Assembly: GCA_900550855.1 (NCBI GenBank)
Contig: URTQ01000072.1
Coordinates: 1 to 7,679, forward strand
Reading direction: 5' to 3'
DNA from: an uncultured Eubacteriales bacterium
Lineage (GTDB): Bacteria > Bacillota > Clostridia > Christensenellales > CAG-917
Length of the DNA stretch: 7,679 nucleotides
The notes under the pieces are model-generated. The model was given only the letters and a program-made list of their open reading frames with translations, was not told where the DNA came from and ran no database searches. How positions within the stretch are numbered: the first letter of the stretch is position 1; each line of letters begins with the position of its first letter. Shown here piece by piece: positions 5,742 through 7,679 of the stretch. Both the position numbers and the translations under genes were made by a program.

Positions 5742-6725
5742 TTATTCGGACTTTTCGTCGGGGTTTTGCTCGTCGGATTTTTCCTCTTGAACGGGTTCTT
5801 CTTGCGAAGCCGCATTGTCTGCGTTTTCGGCGTCGGAAGCCTTTTCGCCGCCGGCACTCGCTTGCAACGAAGCGAGCAATTCTTGCGCAAGACGACGTTT
5901 TTCTTCGTCGGAAAGTCCGTCAACGGATACAACCTGCTCGGATTGTACCTTGCGTTGATTTTCGAGTTTTGCAATAACGAGAGTACGCACCAAAATAAAT
6001 GCGTAAATAACAAACAACAAAATGAGCGGCAAAACCACTACGCAGAAGAAACGGGTCTTTTGATTTGCGCCGAAGTTTTCCGTGTCTTGAATCCAGTTCG
6101 AGAATCCGCCCACGCCTTTGAGTATTTTGCCCGCCTTGAAGTTGCCTTCGCCGTCAACGCTTCCCCATGTTGCAACGATGCTTGCAGGGGTCACGGTTTC
6201 GGCTCTGTTTTTATCCAAAAGGGCTTTGTTTTGGTCTTCGACTTCTTTTTCGAGTTCCGCTACGATTTCTTGCCAAGTTCCTTCTTGATTGTCGCCGCGC
6301 GTCGTGAAGTTTCTGACGGTCAATCCGTCGTTCTCATAATTGATATGTACGATTCTGTGGGTGTTGTAAATTTCGTAAGTCGCGCCGCCCGCTCTCACCG
6401 TGGTCTTGAACGTCACCACTTGACCGACTTTCAGTTCGGAAAGTTGCTTTTGGTAATCGAAAGCGGTTGCGATAAGCACGTCGCTCGTGTTAAAAGTCGG
6501 TTCCATTGAATCCGACGCGACGTTGAGATAAATCTTGTCGCCGAATTGCGTGAGATGATTATCGTTCGTCGAACCGGCAATAGTGAATATCGCCACTACG
6601 AGAGCGAATATAATCACGACGATGCAGACAGCCGTTGCCACCCAGTTGAGAATGGTCATAGCCTTTTGTTGCTGAGGGGTGCGTTCCTTTTTGGAAGCGG
6701 AAGCGAGTTTTTCCTTGATGTTCAT
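5742..6725 (-). CDS. SipW-like (ER-type) signal peptidase I, copy A
   Basis: This 327-residue protease is the first gene of the presumed operon. The start at 6725 is fixed by a strong AAGGAAG Shine-Dalgarno five nucleotides upstream; the frame stays open 43 codons further (to a TTG) but that part has no ribosome site. A first membrane helix spans ~26-50. S73 in A-S-D-S-M-E-P-T-F is the nucleophile, H123 in N-T-H-R-I-V is the general base (His instead of Lys, as in SipW/Sec11), and D145 is in R-G-D-N. An insertion rich in charged helix (150-185) enlarges the extracellular domain. The second helix spans ~225-248. The cytoplasmic tail carries VSVDGLSDEEKRRLAQELL (266-284), matching the tail of copy B, then an acidic, Ala/Glu-rich end. 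It shares only family-level similarity with copy B elsewhere, so the two are old paralogues, not a recent duplication. It presumably processes exported proteins; no substrate gene is present. Confidence 0.9.
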   Translation of the reverse strand: MNIKEKLASASKKERTPQQQKAMTILNWVATAVCIVVIIFALVVAIFTIAGSTNDNHLTQFGDKIYLNVASDSMEPTFNTSDVLIATAFDYQKQLSELKVGQVVTFKTTVRAGGATYEIYNTHRIVHINYENDGLTVRNFTTRGDNQEGTWQEIVAELEKEVEDQNKALLDKNRAETVTPASIVATWGSVDGEGNFKAGKILKGVGGFSNWIQDTENFGANQKTRFFCVVVLPLILLFVIYAFILVRTLVIAKLENQRKVQSEQVVSVDGLSDEEKRRLAQELLASLQASAGGEKASDAENADNAASQEEPVQEEKSDEQNPDEKSE

Positions 6726-6914
6726 AATTTCTTCCTTTTCTGATGCTTCTTCACTTTCAACCCAAGACTTATTGCCGTATGCCGCGCCACGAGCGCGACC
6801 GAGAAGAAAACGAATGACTATTGACGTCACCGAGCCATACTTATTGTCCTTCAACGAAGCGTACCGCCCCGCTTTGCTCGAATGATTTTGCTGTACGTAT
6901 AGTTATAACTATAC
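6726..6914 (-). other. ~190-nt leader of the signal-peptidase/ATPase operon
   Basis: The predicted transcript starts near 6914 and reaches the signal peptidase A ATG at 6725. It holds a 7-bp stem GTCGCGC/GCGCGGC with loop TCGTG (one G-U pair, around 6781-6801), and a minimal upstream reading frame ATG-GCT-CGG-TGA (6838-6827) with AAGGAC seven nucleotides before its ATG. I recognise no known riboswitch or T-box core. The uORF may be chance. Confidence 0.35.
6897..6914. promoter_or_regulatory. 18-bp perfect palindrome at the expected transcription start (operator candidate)
   Basis: GTATAGTTATAACTATAC is perfectly self-complementary and begins seven bases past the -10 box of the promoter at 6922-6950, so it covers the predicted +1. 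The size and position fit the binding site of a dimeric repressor. The regulator is not encoded in the window and its family cannot be named from the site alone. Confidence 0.7.
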
Positions 6915-6921
6915 ACTATGT

Positions 6922-6950
6922 ATTTTAACCGAAATCCCCCTCTGTGTCAA
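6922..6950 (-). promoter_or_regulatory. Strong sigma-A-type promoter of the four-gene block
   Basis: On the minus strand a perfect TTGACA (6950-6945) is followed after exactly 17 bp by TAAAAT (6927-6922, 5 of 6). It is the best promoter in the window and points into signal peptidase A. With no equally good promoter before the next three genes, it probably drives the whole block. Confidence 0.85.
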
Positions 6951-6970
6951 TACCAAATATTCGCCAAAAC

Positions 6971-7300
6971 CGCCTCAAACGGCACTTTTTCGCCTCAAAT
7001 CGTCTTCAAAATCTTCCAAATCCGCATTTTTCCCTCAAACAGTCCCTTTTCCCACCCTATTTTTCAACTTAAACGGCAATGAAAAATCGACCTATTCTCG
7101 CCCCAAATAACGTCAAAAATCCTTCTTATTTTCAATCTAAACCACATCGAAAAAACCACCTTTTTTTAATCAACAAGACATCAAACAACCACCTGCTTTC
7201 AATCTAAACTACATCGGAAAAGCTGTCCTATTTTAATCAACAAGACATCAAAAAAAACTACTTAATTTAATCAAAACGACATCAAAAAACCCGACCTATT
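6971..7300 (-). repeat. Degenerate tandem repeat array, ~33-36-bp unit, between terminator and promoter
   Basis: Reading the plus strand, units begin near 7030, 7063, 7099, 7132, 7167, 7199, 7234 and 7268, with fainter ones back to ~6971. Common elements are T(C/A)AATC, then AACGACATC or a variant, then an A-run, then (A/C)C(C/A)ACCT(A/T)TT. Two adjacent unit types alternate, so 7132-7198 and 7199-7267 are a ~67-bp doublet repeated. The last unit (7268-7300) runs into the terminator stem, and a matching unit sits beside the tRNA (from 7565). This suggests the array grew by duplication of the DNA just past the tRNA terminator. No open reading frame of substance lies here. Confidence 0.7.
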
Positions 7301-7337
7301 CGGATCGGGTTGTTTGTGACGGGAAAGCAGGGATTTG
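7271..7337. repeat. Direct repeat copy 1: terminator plus remnant of the tRNA-Ser 3' end
   Basis: This copy matches 7565-7631 at 64 of 67 positions with a fixed offset of 294. The first 48 positions are identical and cover the terminator. The last ~20 correspond to the tRNA 3' end, with CCA changed to TCA and two further changes in the acceptor strand; similarity stops in the T loop. It is a dead tRNA fragment left by a duplication or by insertion at the tRNA 3' end. Confidence 0.85.
7284..7311 (-). terminator. Intrinsic terminator, distal copy
   Basis: AACCCGA (7288-7294) and TCGGGTT (7305-7311) form the stem around a 10-nt loop that can pair CC with GG. On the minus strand the stem is followed by TTTTTTGATG, a proper U run. 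It is a copy of the terminator beside the tRNA, and here it would stop any read-through across the structured stretch. Confidence 0.8.
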
Positions 7338-7343
7338 TTGAAT

Positions 7344-7557
7344 AGCAAGCGACGAGATACTCTCAAAGCGAAGCGTCTACGAAAACGAACGGCGCAATAT
7401 GCGCTCGTGTGCTACACGCGACACTGTGTGTCGCTTTCGTTTTCTATGTCCGCTGCGCTTAATGTCCGCAAATGCTTCGCGCTTGCTTCTCTTTTCACTT
7501 GCGGTCAGCCTGGCGGTGACAGGGTTCGGCAACATCGTTGCCCCGTGCATAGCACGG
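7344..7557. repeat. Hairpin-dense structured element between the two terminator copies
   Basis: Nested arms AGCAAGCG/CGCTTGCT (7344-7351, 7480-7487), GCGAAGC/GCTTCGC (7368-7374, 7474-7480) and GAAAACGAA/TTCGTTTTC (7381-7389, 7436-7444) enclose three consecutive small hairpins: GCGCA-ATA-TGCGC (7392-7404), CGTGT-GCT-ACACG (7406-7418) and GCGACAC-TGT-GTGTCGC (7418-7434). Outside the arms are two more perfect 6-bp hairpins, GGCAAC-ATC-GTTGCC (7528-7542) and CCGTGC-ATA-GCACGG (7543-7557). All five small hairpins have 3-nt loops. Short open frames on both strands here overlap repeats and the tRNA and are not convincing genes. This may be a mobile palindromic element or a structured RNA made by tRNA read-through. 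Confidence 0.65.
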
Positions 7558-7564
7558 AAATCCC

Positions 7565-7631
7565 TCAAAACGACATCAAAAAACCCGACCTATTCGGATC
7601 GGGTTGTTTGTGGCGGAGAAGCAGGGATTTG
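7565..7631. repeat. Direct repeat copy 2: tRNA-Ser 3' end with its terminator (intact copy)
   Basis: This is the parental copy of the 67-bp repeat, since it joins the functional tRNA at 7611. A tRNA 3' end repeated a short distance downstream is the classic footprint of site-specific integration (attL/attR), but no integrase lies in the 227 bp between the copies. Confidence 0.8.
7578..7605 (-). terminator. Intrinsic terminator of tRNA-Ser
   Basis: The stem AACCCGA/TCGGGTT (7582-7588, 7599-7605) lies a few bases beyond the CCA end of the tRNA on the minus strand and is followed by six T residues. It is a textbook Rho-independent terminator for the tRNA transcript. Confidence 0.88.
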
Positions 7632-7679
7632 AACCCTGGCTACGATTCACTCGTACTACTCCCTTAGCAGGGGAGCCCC
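7611..7679 (-). tRNA. tRNA-Ser(GCT), 3' part; 5' end beyond the window
   Basis: On the minus strand one can read the anticodon stem CTCCC/GGGAG around the loop CTGCTAA (anticodon GCT, 7668-7666), then a long class II variable arm with stem TACGA/TCGTA, then the T arm CAGGG-TTCAAAT-CCCTG, the acceptor strand CTTCTCC, the discriminator G and an encoded CCA. The long variable arm and GCT anticodon identify a serine tRNA reading AGC/AGU codons. The D arm and the 5' acceptor strand (expected GGAGAAG) are cut off at the right edge. Confidence 0.93.

Noticed and set aside
5556..6509. Long plus-strand open frame (317 codons) opposite signal peptidase A
   Set aside because: It spans the antisense of a clear signal peptidase and the hairpin gap, shows no family motif, and its residues mirror the other strand's codon bias.
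6726..6854. N-terminal extension of signal peptidase A to an upstream TTG
   Set aside because: The frame is open, but the strong AAGGAAG site and ATG at 6725 precede the membrane helix, and the TTG has no ribosome site.
6971..7300. CRISPR array
   Set aside because: Units are contiguous and degenerate, without constant repeats separated by unique spacers, and no cas gene is present.
7335..7667. Plus-strand 110-codon and minus-strand 63-codon open frames near the tRNA
   Set aside because: They run through the terminator, the tRNA or the nested hairpins; basic Arg-rich translations have no recognisable domain.

Overview
The window looks like a chromosomal segment of a low-to-moderate-GC Gram-positive bacterium, probably an uncultured Clostridia/Firmicutes lineage. 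The basis is two SipW-type (Ser/His/Asp) signal peptidases, AGGGG/AAGGAAG Shine-Dalgarno sites on two genes, sigma-A-like promoters, and the start of a ComM/YifB gene. This is an inference from gene content; no marker gene fixes the taxon. Every supported gene is on the minus strand, so transcription runs from high to low coordinates.

Read in transcription order: (1) the 3' part of a tRNA-Ser(GCT) at the right edge, followed by an intrinsic terminator; (2) a ~230-bp stretch packed with perfect short hairpins, bounded by a 67-bp direct repeat that copies the tRNA 3' end plus its terminator; (3) about 330 bp of degenerate ~33-36-bp tandem repeats resembling the DNA just past that terminator; (4) a strong promoter with a perfect TTGACA box and an 18-bp palindrome at the expected transcription start; (5) a ~190-nt leader; (6) four genes, SipW-like signal peptidase A (327 aa), a membrane-anchored McrB-like AAA+ ATPase (505 aa), a DUF2357-type protein with a very long charged tail (878 aa), and SipW-like signal peptidase B (265 aa); (7) a short gap with a promoter and then the N-terminus of ComM/YifB.

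The candidate system is the four-gene block. The AAA+ protein has the McrB core but carries a transmembrane anchor where McrB has a DNA-recognition domain. Its partner has the all-alpha DUF2357 region that normally precedes a PD-(D/E)XK nuclease, but here it is followed by an acidic linker, a coiled coil and three copies of a Trp/Lys-Arg motif instead of a visible nuclease. Two signal peptidases flank the pair and share the same cytoplasmic C-terminal motif (S-V/I-x-x-L/I-S-D-E-E/D-K-K/R-K/R-L). The simplest reading is a membrane-associated machine, built from a repurposed McrBC-type ATPase pair, that works with or controls a signal-peptidase export or processing step. It does not look like a classical restriction system. 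Function is unproven and no substrate is encoded in the window.

Each of the three larger gaps within and after the block (161-355, 3858-4038, 5557-5741) contains nested inverted repeats. The most striking is a ~123-nt imperfect hairpin between the ATPase and DUF2357 genes, and it overlaps the ATPase stop codon.
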